Source of the DNA: Atherix ibis | Lineage: Eukaryota; Arthropoda; Insecta; Diptera; Athericidae | Assembly (NCBI GenBank): GCA_958298945.1 | Contig: OY282606.1 | Location: forward strand, 42,793,920-42,857,919 | Direction of reading: 5' to 3' | Length of the DNA stretch: 64,000 nt | Shown: positions 33,715 to 45,684 of the stretch, one piece after another | Position numbering within the stretch: position 1 is the stretch's first letter | Layout of the letters: every line of letters starts with the position of its first letter | Made by a program: the position numbers and the translations under genes | The notes under the pieces: generated by a model | Databases searched by the model: none | What the model saw: only the letters and a program-made list of their open reading frames with translations | Told to the model about the DNA's origin: nothing

Positions 33715-34540
33715 AAGTACCCGACCTTATGTATAAATGGCGCTTGTTTAAAAAAAAATGACTATGGTCAAAAGTACAAACCTTATAAAGCTTAAGTTTA
33801 AAGTTTGATGACCCTGCGTTGTTTAGTATTTGTTTGACTGCCATTAATAGTGAACGCTCTCATTGAATTTGTAAACATGGCAACTAATTGGTAGTCGTTA
33901 CCTAATACAATACTTTCATTTGAAAAGTCTCACTCCAACCAATATCAAAGACGAGCTGAATTCTACTCTGGGTGAGTTCGCCCCTTGGATATGAGAATGC
34001 TGCGCGCAAGATGGGTACCGCGTTTGCTCACAATCGAACCTAAACACAGTCGAGGATGTTTCAATCAAGTGTTTGGCGATGTTTCGACGCAAAAAGCTGA
34101 GTTTATGCGTCGATTCGTAACCATGGATGAAGCCTGGGTCATTATTTCACACCTGAGATGTAGAAGCAGTCAAAACAATGGATTGAATTGAACGGGGAGA
34201 ATCGGCCTCAAAGAAGGCGAAGACAGTTCCATCTGCTGGCAAGGCAGCGTTTGAGAAAATGAAATCAAGAAAAAACAGTCGCATTTGGCGAAAAAGAATA
34301 TGTTGATTCATCAAGAAAATGCACCAGTTCGCATATCCGTTATCGCGATGGCCAAAATCAATGAGTTAAATATCGAATTGCTTCTTCACGCATCCTATTA
34401 TCTTTCCAAACTTGAAAAACTGGCACGGTGGTGAAAGATTTGCCAATAATGAAGAGGTAGAGTATGCGGTTAATGCCTATTTTAAGGACTATCCTCATAA
34501 TTGGAATTTTCTTTTCGAAAAATAAGTGAACTTCTTTTTT
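33715..34540 (+). mobile_element. Mariner related to group A, decayed
   Basis: The frame at 33985-34191 reads MLRARWVPRLLTIEPKHSRG and KAEFMRRFVTMDEAWVI (WVPRLL linker and first catalytic aspartate, with E followed by A in place of T). Later pieces are LAKKNMLIHQENAPVRI (34280-34340; QDN changed to QEN) and FPNLKNWHGGERFANNEEVE (34410-34460). The SPD..PSD block is deleted, so two catalytic residues are missing. It begins about 115 bp after the end of the group D copy. Confidence 0.72.
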
Positions 34541-36315
34541 TAGGGTCTTTTTGACAGTGTTTTGAGGTCTTTATTATTCACATACACATATCAGTTCGTA
34601 GTGATTTCGTAAGTCCATTTTATTGTATCATTACAGACTTTTGTCTATAAAACCTTCTGATGACACCGCCAAAAGATCAAAAGTATATGTTATTTTTCTA
34701 TATATATATATATATATATATGCGAATATATTCTACTATTAAACTATTTCTTTTTTATTTATTTTAAGCACAACTAACACATGTGGTTTTACGATAAATC
34801 TGATTACTGCAACGCCTTAACATTATCTGACATTATCACGCTATTCACTAACTCACCATCCACCCTGAGCCCTGTATGTGACGACTTAATAAAAACGGAA
34901 TAACTATGCCAAACAAGTGTGTATGCATGTGGGGATGATTCAAAAATAGTTTCAAAAAATTTATTCAAACTTAAATTAATTAAATATATTCAAAATATCA
35001 CATAGAAAAATTCCATTTCTAACTGTTAAATACAAAAAAACAACAAAATATTCTATCATTTAAATGAATTATAAAAAGAATTTTCGAATATTTTTATTAG
35101 ATATTCTTCTTTTTTTATTATTATAAAATCGATAAAGTTTAGACAAACAACCTCAACTATGATTGCAATATAAACCACCACACATACAAACATGAAAAAT
35201 TAACAATACCCAAACCAAAAAGCCCTCATTATTCTACTCATATTAGGACAAAAAAATCAATAATTCAACATTAGAGAATAAATATGATAGAATGTGTGTT
35301 TGTTTTGCTATCGATTAATTCAACAATTTGATACTAGATTAGGCTGTATGCAGTATGCGGTATATCTGATAATATTATTTTTCTGTTTTCTATAATAATT
35401 TTAATCTATTATACTCGTACAGTACCATTATAATATGATACTAATTACAGGAATTCAGACTAAATCAAGGACACCACATGGGATTTGAGAACCTCCAGAA
35501 CTCTTTCCATTATTGTGGATTTTTTTAGTACTAAAAGTAGAAAAAAAGTTACTTTTACAATATGGCCACCAATAGTGTAAGATGGTAAATGATAAATAAT
35601 CATTTGTCTTTTTTTTCAATATGCGCAGCACTTCGTAAATATACGTGCAGCGATATTATATTTCTAGATTGGCATTCTTAATGGTAAAATATGAAAATTG
35701 AATTTGAGAACTGCATATGCACTTTTTATGCATAGTCGTTGTAGTTTTTCTATCGTCTGAACACGATACGAAATCTAATATCGTAAGTGACGTATTCTAT
35801 TACAGACTTAAGATTTGTGGTGGACTTTAATACTTTTGTTGTTCTTTTTCTGTTATCCTTCGGTTTGTTCTTCTAATATGATTTCTAGTATTTGGAATTG
35901 CAAAATTTACCACATACTCTTATAAATAGTGAAAAAATAATACCTCTTCTGTCATAACAAATGAAAAAAAATCATTATTCTTTCAGAAACACTTTATACA
36001 ATCTTCAACCATTATTCTCTCCTCTTTTGGTTATGTTATAACATATAATGCAGTTCCGGTATTCTATGCCTTAAGAAGCAGAATGAGCCACCCCATCTGG
36101 CTCGATTGCGCAAATTTTAAATGGATAGTCATAACGGTGGTAGTCAATGCGGTGACAACAGTCACCATCACTAATAGTGCGGCCACATCACAAATAAGGT
36201 CATGGTCGTGGCATGTAACGAAAAGCTTGTTAGGAAATATTGCTACGCCATTGAATCCAATAGACTAATTTTACGTACATATAATCGTAATGAATCATAT
36301 TGTATATTGTATATA
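34541..36315. other. AT-rich non-coding DNA with a TA microsatellite
   Basis: (TA)n runs at 34699-34721. A less AT-rich patch at 36060-36240 gives a 61-codon ORF (MSHPIWLDCANFKWIVITVV...) that I do not recognise and consider chance. Confidence 0.45.
34699..34721. repeat. (TA)11 microsatellite
   Basis: An uninterrupted alternation of T and A. Confidence 0.95.
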
Positions 36316-36956
36316 CACTGCAGGCCAAAAGTATGTGACTACCTTGATAATAATATATTCTCTAGAAATCTTTGCTTTTGGATTTATAATATAATATCTA
36401 TAGAGAATAAATAACAATTTACATACTTTATTATTTCCTGAAATATAAAAAAAAGGAGTCGGCAGTTCTATTCCTGTCCCATTTTCTGCCATATCAGGCC
36501 AAGTACAATTACCAAGAAGTGGTGAAAATCCTTTCAATTCCAAAGGATTTTATTTTCTTAATATGCCTAGACAATATCTAAACATAAAAAGATTATATTG
36601 AACATGTTTTCTTAATATGATAACTTCTGAGGACTTTTCAAATATACTCTGGACGGATGAGTCCAAGTTTCAGAACTTTGAGTCCAAAAGAAGAATCTAC
36701 GAGCGTCGTGTTGGAGAGAAGAAATGCTGCCGGTAGCTATGGTGCCAATCGTCCAATCTGGCGGTAACTCGATTATGAGTTGGGGTTGTTTCCTTACGGA
36801 TTGAGTACATTGAAGTCATTTAAATAAAGACCAGTATATAAATGCTCTTCTATAAGAACAATCCTAAACATAGTTCGAAATTATGTACAGACTATATATT
36901 AATAAAAAAATGGCATGGCCACCACAATTATTGGATCTCAATCTAATAGAAGACGC

Positions 36957-38515
36957 CAAATTAAGTTTTGACGAATATCTGAGAACCACTGCTGAAAAGG
37001 AAAGTGGGGTTTTGAATGCCTTATCAAGCAGGTTGCTAGACACAGTTATCAGCGCTATTATACTCTATGCAGCCCCTATTTGGACAGAAGCTATGATGAC
37101 GGAAACTATTCCGTACTGTCTCGGCGTCTGTGTTATCGCTAACATGTCTCACCGTCTGTACGAAGGAAAGAAATGAAACATTGACGAAATGGCAAAGACA
37201 CTAGGATTTATCGATTAATGGAAGGTGGACCCATCATCGAATTTTTAATATAGCCACGTGGAACAGAAGAGACCATGTAGAAGTAGAACACTATATCTAC
37301 GAGGTCTGTTCAAAAATTATCCCGAATTTTGAATTTCCGCGGGTTACGTAAATATATTCAATTTTCGATTTTTTGTGGCGTTATGTTGGTACTCATGTCT
37401 CTCACCGGCCACTTTGAATGTTCAGTTAATTTTTGACAGCTGCTCTGCTTACACGTGTTTTGGCTCGTCTTCGGTTTTTGCCCATTTTCGACCAAAAACA
37501 GCATCGCATTAACATTGCTAAGGAGCTGTTGGACTCTGTCCGCGACGACTTAAATTTCCTCCAGAGGGTTATAACTGGTGACGAATCATGGGTTTATGGT
37601 TATGACGTGGAAACCAAAGCTCAATCATCCCAATGGAAGCTGCCGCACGAGCCAAGACCGAAAAAAGCGCGCCAAATTCGGTAGAATGTGAAGGTTTTGC
37701 TTACAGTTTTCTTCGATTGCAGGGGCGTGGTGTATCATGAGTTCTTGCCATAGGGTACAACGGTCAATAAGAAATAGTACCTGCAAGGTATGCGCAAGTT
37801 ACGTAAAGCCATCCGCTAGAAACGTCCGGCTTTGTGGAAGAACAAAAATTGGCTTTTGCACCATGATAACGCCCCTGCTCACGCATCGTTGCTTTGCGCG
37901 AATTTTTGGGTAAAAACAACACACTAATAATGCCGCAGCCACCGTATTCCCCAGATCTGGAAAAAGATTCTTTGATCCATTTTTTGGAATGCGCAAAAAT
38001 CGAAGACGATCCAAAACACGTGCAAGCAAAGCAGCTGTCAAAAATTAACTGAACATTCAAAATGGCCGAACGTGTCGGCATAAGTGAGAGACATGAGTAC
38101 CAACATAACGCCACAAAAAATCGAAAATTGAATATACGTAACCCGCGGAAATTCAAAATTCGCGAAATGTTTTGAACAGACCTCGTATATTGCTTTAACG
38201 TGGAACTTGATACGACTTACCCCAATCAAGGATGCCGAAAGGAATGAAGTGCAGAAAATAATCGGTAAACAGCTATTCCAGAAGCGCATTATTGCACAAA
38301 TTATAGCCACACAGGCATTTTAGGGTACTGTAGCTGAATAACCCGCCCCCCTGCCCCACACCCCCACCAGTAAAGAAGCTACGACAGGAAGAAAGAATGA
38401 GAAAATATTTGGAAGCCTAAATACGACAATAGACTTGGTGTAAGTCTACTTTCCATGAAGTAATACCTGATGCTTATTACAGAGGTGGGTTGTAGAAACT
38501 CCTTTTGCAATGGTG
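36957..38515 (+). mobile_element. R1-like retrotransposon fragment inside the Tc1 element
   Basis: Left part 36957-37297: LNALSSRLLDTVISAIILYA then APIWTEAM, and CVIANMSHRLYEGKK. This matches the end of R1-like ORF2 (LL..V..S.LLYAAPIW..AM, ..VIAGM.PI..L..E). Right part 38188-38515: C-terminal tail DAERNEVQKIIGKQLFQKRI-like sequence and a C-rich non-coding 3' region whose end resembles 14097-14150. The two parts are separated by a mariner B element. Exact outer borders are not certain. Confidence 0.65.
37300..38185 (+). mobile_element. Mariner group B rearranged to carry two 5' ends
   Basis: TA at 37298-37299 and 38186-38187 flanks the termini CGAGGTCTGTTCAAAAATTA and the inverse of CGAGGTCTGTTCAAAACATT. 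The left end continues with the group's normal 5' leader and, after a deletion, the stretch 37490-37960: RVITGDESWVYGYDVETKAQ, a second block HHDNAPAH.SL in a shifted frame, and PQPPYSPDL at about 37930-37965. At 37966 it switches to an inverted copy of the 5' region (to 38185) in place of the C-terminus. The arms are about 200 bp or more. It cannot encode a transposase. Confidence 0.88.
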
Positions 38516-38711
38516 GAACATTTCTTTTAGTGTATTTTTAATGTGATAAAAATAAATGCATAAAATTATTTTTTTTTTTCATATTTAAAATCAAAATAAA
38601 TATAATTTTAGAAAAATAAATATTATGGTTTTTTTTTTTTTTTTTGAATTTCCGAGATTTATTTATTTTTTTCCTAAAAGCAAAGAGGTCGCATAATTTT
38701 GACCTGCAGTG

Positions 38712-40357
38712 TATGCACATAGCAAACAACTGTGTATCCTCTTGGCTAAGCAATAATAAAAAGACCTACTAGCGTTGATGAAATAGAGGACACTTTTATA
38801 GAAATTTCATATTTATTCATTTACATTGAAAAAACGAATATACTTGTACCATTTACCAAAGTATTGGTTTTTGTGCTTAGCTTTCTTACGGATATCCTTT
38901 TTTTGTTGCGCACAATATTAAAGGTATTCTACTTTTATTCTATTGAAATAATTTTTTTCTACTTCTTTTTTTTGTACATATCGACTTGCTATTTACCATC
39001 TTCACTATCCTCTACAAACTATTCACATTCCACAACCCAAATGCCCTACACACCCATTCAATTTGCGTTACGGATTTTAATTGAATTTTTTCTAGTATCC
39101 TCGAGTAGTCCTAACACTATATCCGAAACAAAGCGTTTAAATGGCACTCTTTTTCCATATGGTTGGTAGTCATTTTATTGAAGCTCTAAAACTATTCATT
39201 GTTTTGTCTTAGAAAAAGTCAAGTATGCGGAAAATTTACTTTTGTGTACAAGCAAAACTTCTGCATTCCCTCCTATTATTTTATGAATGTGTGTACTTGT
39301 GTTATTTGCAACAACAACAAAAAAGAATTAACTTTTTTTCCCAATTTATTTAATTAATATAAGTCAGTCAGGTTAGTTAGTTAGTTTGTCAGTCAGCCAG
39401 TCAATCAGCAAATGCCAGTTCAAGTAGGTAAAGAGGTTTTTTTTCCAACTTACTAATATAACGTAATCGAAAAGGTCAAAAAGAAATTTTTACAAGAAAT
39501 TAAACTATCGTAATTTTTAAGACATCTCTCATAATAAGATATAGGGACTTTGAAATTATTTAGTTATTTGGATTTTTATGTTATGGAACACTAGTTAAAT
39601 TTGACAATGATTTAATTATCATTATAAAATTTAATCCTTGAATTCGAGGAAAAAAATCAATCAAGCTCATGAGTAAATTTTCAATTAGTTTTAAAAAATT
39701 ACGAAAATTGCACAAATAAATTACTTTTAATTGAGCAACATATAAACTGCGTTGGTTTTTTTGTGGCTTAACAGCTTAAGGCTTTTCTGTTTCATCCTCA
39801 TTTTTTTTTTTTTTTTCGATAGATACTTTTTTATAATTATACCTTTACAATTTAAAGATAGTAATAGTATAAATACCAAATGTTCACTTAAAAAAATTTT
39901 ATTCGATTGCATAAATTGTATGCAATCGAATAAAAATTTTTTTTGCAATTTAAGAAAATTTACGAAATTGTATGAATTTTTTTCTTTTTGTTATGCCTAG
40001 AAACTAATTTAAATTTTAATATAATGCCAAGGTAATAGCAGCAAATAAGGAATTTAACTTGAATATATTTAAATTTATAAAAAAGAGTGTTTGTAAAAAA
40101 AATATTCTCCTTAGTACGAGTATACATATAAGATATTTTATCTAAAAGCACCTTGACTAATTAGTATTTATTTCTGGAAATTTGAATACAATTAGTCACG
40201 TTTACCTGTGAACATTTTGTTTTTTTTTTCTATATTAATTTACAAAAAGTCTTTTTCTTAGTAATTTATTTTATAAAAAATATCAAAGAGTGGACTCAGT
40301 TAAATCTACACCTACAGAGGTCTTTCTTTTAATTACTTTAATAGTAACTAAAAAGTT
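38712..40357. other. AT-rich non-coding DNA
   Basis: T-rich from 38865 to 38990. A tetranucleotide-like run (GTTAGTTAGTTAGTTTGTCA) lies within 39372-39409. The ORF at 38864-39169 is a hydrophobic, T-rich frame with no family match. Confidence 0.45.
39901..39931. repeat. 13-bp perfect hairpin
   Basis: ATTCGATTGCATA at 39901-39913 and its inverse at 39919-39931, loop AATTG. A one-gap extension into A/T flanks lengthens it to about 21 bp per arm. Confidence 0.85.
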
Positions 40358-40426
40358 ATAAAGTATGCTTAGGAGTAGAAGATCCTCCGCTAAAACAAGG
40401 ATCTCCTACTCGTAAGCATACTTTAT
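40358..40426. repeat. 29-bp-arm hairpin
   Basis: Arm 40358-40386 pairs with 40398-40426 with two mismatches and an 11-base loop (CCGCTAAAACA). The arms begin ATAAAGTATGCTTA. It is mixed-sequence, so it is not an AT artefact. Confidence 0.88.
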
Positions 40427-40539
40427 ATTTTAGTCACAATCATTTTTCAAATTACATAAATTATGTTAATGTAATTATAAAAAAAAATTATACTAAACTG
40501 ACGCATAAATGTATCTAAATTACATTTAGAGCCATTTAA

Positions 40540-41400
40540 CATTCACAATGGTCTCTAACAAGAAGACGCACTTTGGTGTGTTTTCTTTAACTGGCACTTG
40601 AAAAAATGATCCGTCACTCAGGGGTAAGCAACAGGGGTACCATATTCATTAAGTCTGGCCAGCTCTTAGCATATGCCGACGCCATCGATATTATATGTCG
40701 ATCAGAAAGAGCTGTGTACAAGAGACCTTTAACAAGATTGAGCCACCGACGAAAAATCTTAGGCAACACATAAATGAAGGCAAAATTAATTACATGGTGA
40801 CAGCATCGGCGTCGAAGACAAGATCAATTAGCACTTGTCGTATGCACATAGGAGATTATAGCTTCGCAATGGTTAAATTATTTTCCTATTTGAGGTCGCG
40901 ACCGACAACAACGGAAGAAATCCGCGCACAAAGTCTACTCCATTTCGTCTGAATTATTTCCCTCGAAAATTCTAACCATAGCATCGGACCTATTGCTGTA
41001 CAAGAGACTTGCCTCCAGTCCTCATGTATTGTTCGGAAGTTTGGGTTCCCACCAAAAACCATTGCGAACTCTTCTCAGCGTTCAGGAGGAGAAACCTTCG
41101 AAGAATTTTTTGGCCCCCTAGATCAGAATGCACGATGCTGGAGTCTATTTAACAACGAGATCTTGAAGCGTTGTCCATAAAATTAAGCTCAATAGGCTGC
41201 GTTGGGTTGGACACTTAATCCGTATGGATAAGGAATACCCTTATCATTTATGGTCCCAGAAGGCGAAAAAGCTCTGTTTCAGGTGGAGCAGTGGTGTTAG
41301 CCAAGAGCGTCGAGCTGGAAGTTCGCTACGCGAAACCGGGACCTCTGGAGTTCTTTGGTTCAGCAGGCTTAGACCGAACTCGGTGATGATAATAAAATTA
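40540..41400 (+). mobile_element. RTE-like non-LTR retrotransposon fragment (end of RT to 3' end)
   Basis: Recognisable order: HFGVFSLTGTxKNDPSLxG (about 40572), a YADAIDIICRSE-like box at 40674-40702 (the usual YADD.D changed to YADA.D), FAMVKLFSYLRSRPTTTEEI (40865-40925), LPPVLMYCSEVWVPTKNHCE and RRNLRRIF (41010-41110), INLNRLRWVGHLIRMD-like (41185-41230), and an LEVRYAKPGPLEFFGSAGLD tail. Frames shift repeatedly. Confidence 0.75.
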
Positions 41401-43555
41401 TTTTTTTATTTTTTTAGATACTCTAAAAGTGTGCAATTTTTTTTGCTAAATGAACATCCAAAAAAATACGATTTAGTACCCTTACCACTGTATAATAGAC
41501 ATTTTATATGAAACGATTAAATTTAAAGTAAAATTAAATTTTTCTATAAACTTTTTAGATTTGAAGATGTATATTTTATTTAATGTTGCTGTAAAAATAT
41601 TGAAATCCACTAAAGCTCAAATTATTTTCCAGGAATTTCTCCCTTTACAATTCTTTTATAAACAGAGTTTTTTTTTCACAAAAGAAAAAAAAAGGAAATT
41701 TAAATTTCTTACCAATAGAAAATATTAAATTTGAATAATTTCAATGTACACAAATATTTTTATCCTAATATTTAGATATATACTTCATAATTCGGGGAAA
41801 ATTGATTTTGGTTTTATTTTTTGTCGATAAACAAAATAGAATCCCGTCAGTCCCCTGTTTGAAAAGAGTTTTATCTAATATAAGCTTTCTAAAAATATAG
41901 ATCAAAATTCCTTATCATTGTGATTATTTCCCTTTCTAATAAGATATGAATATATAAGATTATATTAAATATTTAGAAGGTACTCTCTTTATCAACGATA
42001 AGTAGCAAAAATAACATGGCATAACTGAAAATGTATCCTTTTCTATTTACTTCATAAAAATTCCAAATAAAGACGATGATCTTTTGTAAATATGTTAATC
42101 TATATTATTGTGTATATTTTGGAATATATTTAGACTAGCAGATAATATGTGTGCATAAATAAGACGGAGGAAAATTACAACAATAAAAAATATCTATAAT
42201 AATAAAAACGATTTTCTTGAATAGTATTGAGAAAAGAAAATTCAATTAAGACTAACTTCTTCACCACCACCTTATTCTCTTTTGGAGGATGGTTGGATAT
42301 TCCAAGATCTACTATAGACGATAGTCTATAATTTTAAGTTGATTACTATTTAGTTGTTATTTTAATAATATACTGAATAATTAAACATTTGCCCTTGATT
42401 GTATTTGGCGATAAAAGCGAGTTAACTCTTTTCCTAAGACGTGACTGGGAGACTATTAACGAGACCGCCGTTACTACTATGACTATCGAACAAACAAATA
42501 ACCAGCTAAGCTAACTACTAATCAAAGGCCTGGCTAGATACAAAAAAAAAATCTATCATAAAAAGCTTCAAATAGCATGAACCCGAATCGAAGAAAAATA
42601 AAAACATATTCACAATAGCTTAACTCTTTCATATAAAGAAGTGCACTTACCCTGAAGGCATGGAAACCAGTTCAAGAAGGAAGTGTTCGGTGCGTATACG
42701 TACCTACTCTACATACTCACTTGTTAATATGAGTGTTATTGCGCCAACGATACGACTCTTCCAACTACTATGCAATCGGTAACATAACTTAAAACAAGCC
42801 ACATTCTTTTAAGGTACAAAAATAGTGTCTGATCGAACAAAAGAAAAAGAAGGCCTCTACCGATTGTAATAACAACATTGCCAATGATTAGATTAAGTGG
42901 GAGTTATTATTACTAAAAACGCTCTACTCGCAAAATTTTCTAAACATTTAAGAGGTTATGCTCTCCGCTAGAGCTATGTGAAATATGCACACAAAAAAAC
43001 ACTCAACTACGAATGTAAACAAGTGAGTATCCAAAGGCGGATTTTATTGATTTTGTACGCACTCAAATAAATATCGTACGTACGTAAATTATGAAAACTT
43101 TCATTGTGATGTGATTTTTCGTAAGATTTTCCCTTCTCCACTGGCTATTTCTATCTACTCGTATCTGGAATGGGAAGATTCACGAAAAGATTTTTTTTTT
43201 TTTAAATTTGCTTCTTTTTGCACAAATATTTGTATTTTTCGCAAAAAAAATGAAGGCATTTTGGAAACTTTTCAGTCGTTTTATTTTCTGTTTCAATCAA
43301 GTTTGGTCCAGATCTATAGAAAGTTTTGTTTAATTGGCAAAAAATATTTTTTGCCTGAATTGGCAATTTTCGATTGTCTCTGTGCTTTTTCTTACTTCTT
43401 TTTGGACGATTTATAAGAAAAGAATTTTTCAATGAAAAAAATTACCTTCTTTACCAGTCAGCAAAATAATAACATTCACATTGTCATAGGAAATTTCCTT
43501 AAAATCATTTTATTTTTGATATAAACATAGCTTTAATACATTTTAATAAATATTT
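41401..43555. other. AT-rich non-coding DNA
   Basis: No element seen. The stretch at 42540-43080 is less extreme in base composition. ORFs 43111-43416 and 43505-43690 are low-complexity or belong to the DD41D copy that follows. Confidence 0.45.
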
Positions 43556-43559
43556 ATTT

Positions 43560-44130
43560 TCAAGAATAAAAAATATCACACAGACTTCGATCAGGTGAAT
43601 GCTGGAAAACCACAGGAATATCCTAGTCCACCAAAAATCATGTGACTGAGGGCTCGGAAAGCATAGACCATTGATGTAACGTAGTCCCATAGAGAAAAAT
43701 CTATGGGGCGTTAAATCGTACTATCTTGGTGATCAGCTCGAAATAACGCGATGTGAAAACTTCGTCAGCAATAAGTACCTCGTTCCAATTGTTATGTGGC
43801 AAGTCTAAGTCCATATCGTCCAACTAAGGCCCTAAGATGACGCTCGACCAAAATTCACATCAGACAGTAAGTTTTTCTGGATGCAAAGGAAGCTTCTGGA
43901 GCTGTTATGGTTGATTTTCTCCACAGATCCGACAATTTTGCTTGTTTAGCAAGCATAGTGTTGTGGCTTTAGTTCTTGAGTCAATTGAATATTATATGGA
44001 TATATACCCAAGTCTTTTTCCTTTATTCGCCAAGTTGGGGTCTCAAAAAGGGCCAATTCTTGTGAACGATTCGGAATTGAAAGATTTTGGTAATATTTTC
44101 GTTTAACTAAATTTCCTGATTAGACAAGTA
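43560..44130 (-). mobile_element. DD41D element, decayed
   Basis: Reading from 44130 to lower coordinates: CTTGTCTAATCAGGAAATTT and the linker region, then ACTCAAGAACTAAAGCCAC (43990-43970), NKQNCRICGENQP (43945), QKLPLHPEKLTV and CEFWSSVILGP, and after a large deletion RPIDFSLWDYVTSMVYAF (43690-43640), the third catalytic block. The second aspartate block is lost. The related 5' part is at 52319-52620. Confidence 0.72.
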
Positions 44131-44164
44131 TCTGAACCAAAGATCTTTTTGCTGTCAAAGATCG

Positions 44165-44270
44165 AGCATATCCCTTTAAAAAGCATCCAACAAAGAGTGG
44201 AAACAACACCTCCGCTTATGTATAGGCCTGGCAAAAGGAACTTCTTCGATGGAAATATTTTATTTTTTGA
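44165..44270 (+). mobile_element. Mariner group C C-terminal scrap
   Basis: NKEWKQHLRLCIGLAKGTSS matches the YE.WK.RLRRCV..QG..F C-terminus of group C, as at 15230-15265. It abuts the DD41D copy in the opposite orientation. Confidence 0.5.
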
Positions 44271-45399
44271 ATTTCTGTTTATTACTAATTATTTTCACAT
44301 ATAAAATATGTCAAATTAAATAAAATAAATAATACCATCTAATTTATATTCATATGTACAAGCGTTTTTGTATATTTTCTGATTTTAATCAATATTTTAT
44401 TAATGTTATAAAAATTGTGAGATATACGCTATAGTATATTTAATTGAAGTAACTTGAAATTGAGTTAATTTTGTTTCATTAAATTAATTTTTATACTAGT
44501 TCCCATGATTATAAAATATATTTACATAAATATGTGCGAGTGAGAATATAGTATGTATGTGCATATTCACTGATGTTCGTTATCATTCACGGTATTTTAA
44601 ACAAAATCCTATAAAAGATAGTAGATATAGAGTATTCCTGTATGTTCATAAGCGAACGAGTACAGTATCTTGCACATTGTATATTAGAGCAGTTAATGTA
44701 TGCTTACACCACGTACTATCCATACATTTATGTGCACATGTCGTAACGAAGGATTTCAAAATTACTTAATTACTAAAATTTTGTAAAGCAATTAGAAACT
44801 TTTGATTTTATGTTCAACATCTTGTTATAATATCAGAAATATGTCACATTTTCCTCTTTTAATTTATTTATATAGAGTAAATCAAATCTCGCAGTGCTTA
44901 TTAACTAAAAAATTATAATTAAGTGTATAAAGTTAACTAAAAAAATATATTATCAACTGAAACTAGGTAACTATCTTTTCATCAACAAGAAAAATAAAAA
45001 AATATTAAATTTACTAATCTTTTTATATACTTTTCATTTTAAATGTGCAAACAATGAGGACAAATAATACAAATGAAAAAAAATCTATTGGATATTGTCA
45101 AATAAATTAAAAGAGAATCTTATCTAATCTATAAGGTCTCAAAACTTTTGTCAATTTAGACCAATATACGATATATGATAATGGATTAAATAAGTAAAGT
45201 TCTTTGTGAAGTTTTTGCCAAAAAAACCAAATTACAGATTACAAAAAATCTAATATTTTTTTTCGGTGTCTCCAAATTTGGCTGAAAATTGATTGTAGTA
45301 ATTGATTATCACTCAGTTTTTTACCTTAGACCCAAAATATTATTTTTAAAAGCACGTGATTTTTTTCATATTTTCTTCAGATTTTAAACATTTGACTAA
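44271..45399. other. AT-rich non-coding DNA
   Basis: Nothing recognised. The ORF at 44557-44769 has no family motif. Confidence 0.45.
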
Positions 45400-45640
45400 C
45401 TATTTAGAAAGAATGGTGGATGATATAAACTGATAGTAAACATTCCAAATCGTATGATAAATATCTACTAGTTTTGAGGAGACAATAAAATAATATGAAG
45501 AGTAATTTGAAAATATTACACAACCATTCTCTGCGCGTACCCGTGTTTTCAGAGATTGCTGCATGGCAAGGTATTCAGCATTTTTTAGTTCTGTTGCTCG
45601 CTTGGAATCATCAAAAGACCTAAAGGGCACTATCACTTAT
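45400..45640 (-). mobile_element. RTE-like fragment, inverted half of a head-to-head pair
   Basis: Minus-strand ORF (45636-45400) reads FDDSKRATELKNAEYLAMQQ, the (W)FD..C..A...KN.A...M linker between endonuclease and reverse transcriptase in RTE-like ORF2. The plus-strand copy of the same segment starts at 45689. Confidence 0.6.
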
Positions 45641-45684
45641 ACAGCCAAAAAGTACTAGGTCCTAACCGTAAAAAAATCGAAACG

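Larger units (their letters stand above)
36316..38711 (+). mobile_element. Tc1-like element disrupted by two later insertions
   Basis: The termini CACTGCAGGCCAAAAGTATG (36316) and the inverse of CACTGCAGGTCAAAATTATG (to 38711) lie next to TA at 36314-36315 and 38712-38713. The plus-strand transposase starts recognisably at about 36634: ILWTDESKFQNFESKRRIYE (first catalytic aspartate), a GG..SIMSWGCF-like block (36760-36790) and NPKHSSKL (36863), ending PPQLLDLNLIEDA at about 36957. There an R1-like fragment begins. Same family as 16274-17180. The rest of the C-terminus was not recovered before the right terminus. Confidence 0.82.

Noticed and set aside
34699..34721. TA run as a replication or recombination signal
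   Set aside because: A plain microsatellite in AT-rich DNA, with no accompanying motif.
37764..38310. Minus-strand ORFs of 80-130 codons
   Set aside because: They read through the inverted 5' leader of the mariner with two 5' ends and the adjacent R1-like DNA. No coherent protein.
38864..39169. 101-codon hydrophobic ORF
   Set aside because: Composition reflects a T-rich tract. There is no homologue that I know and no signal for translation.
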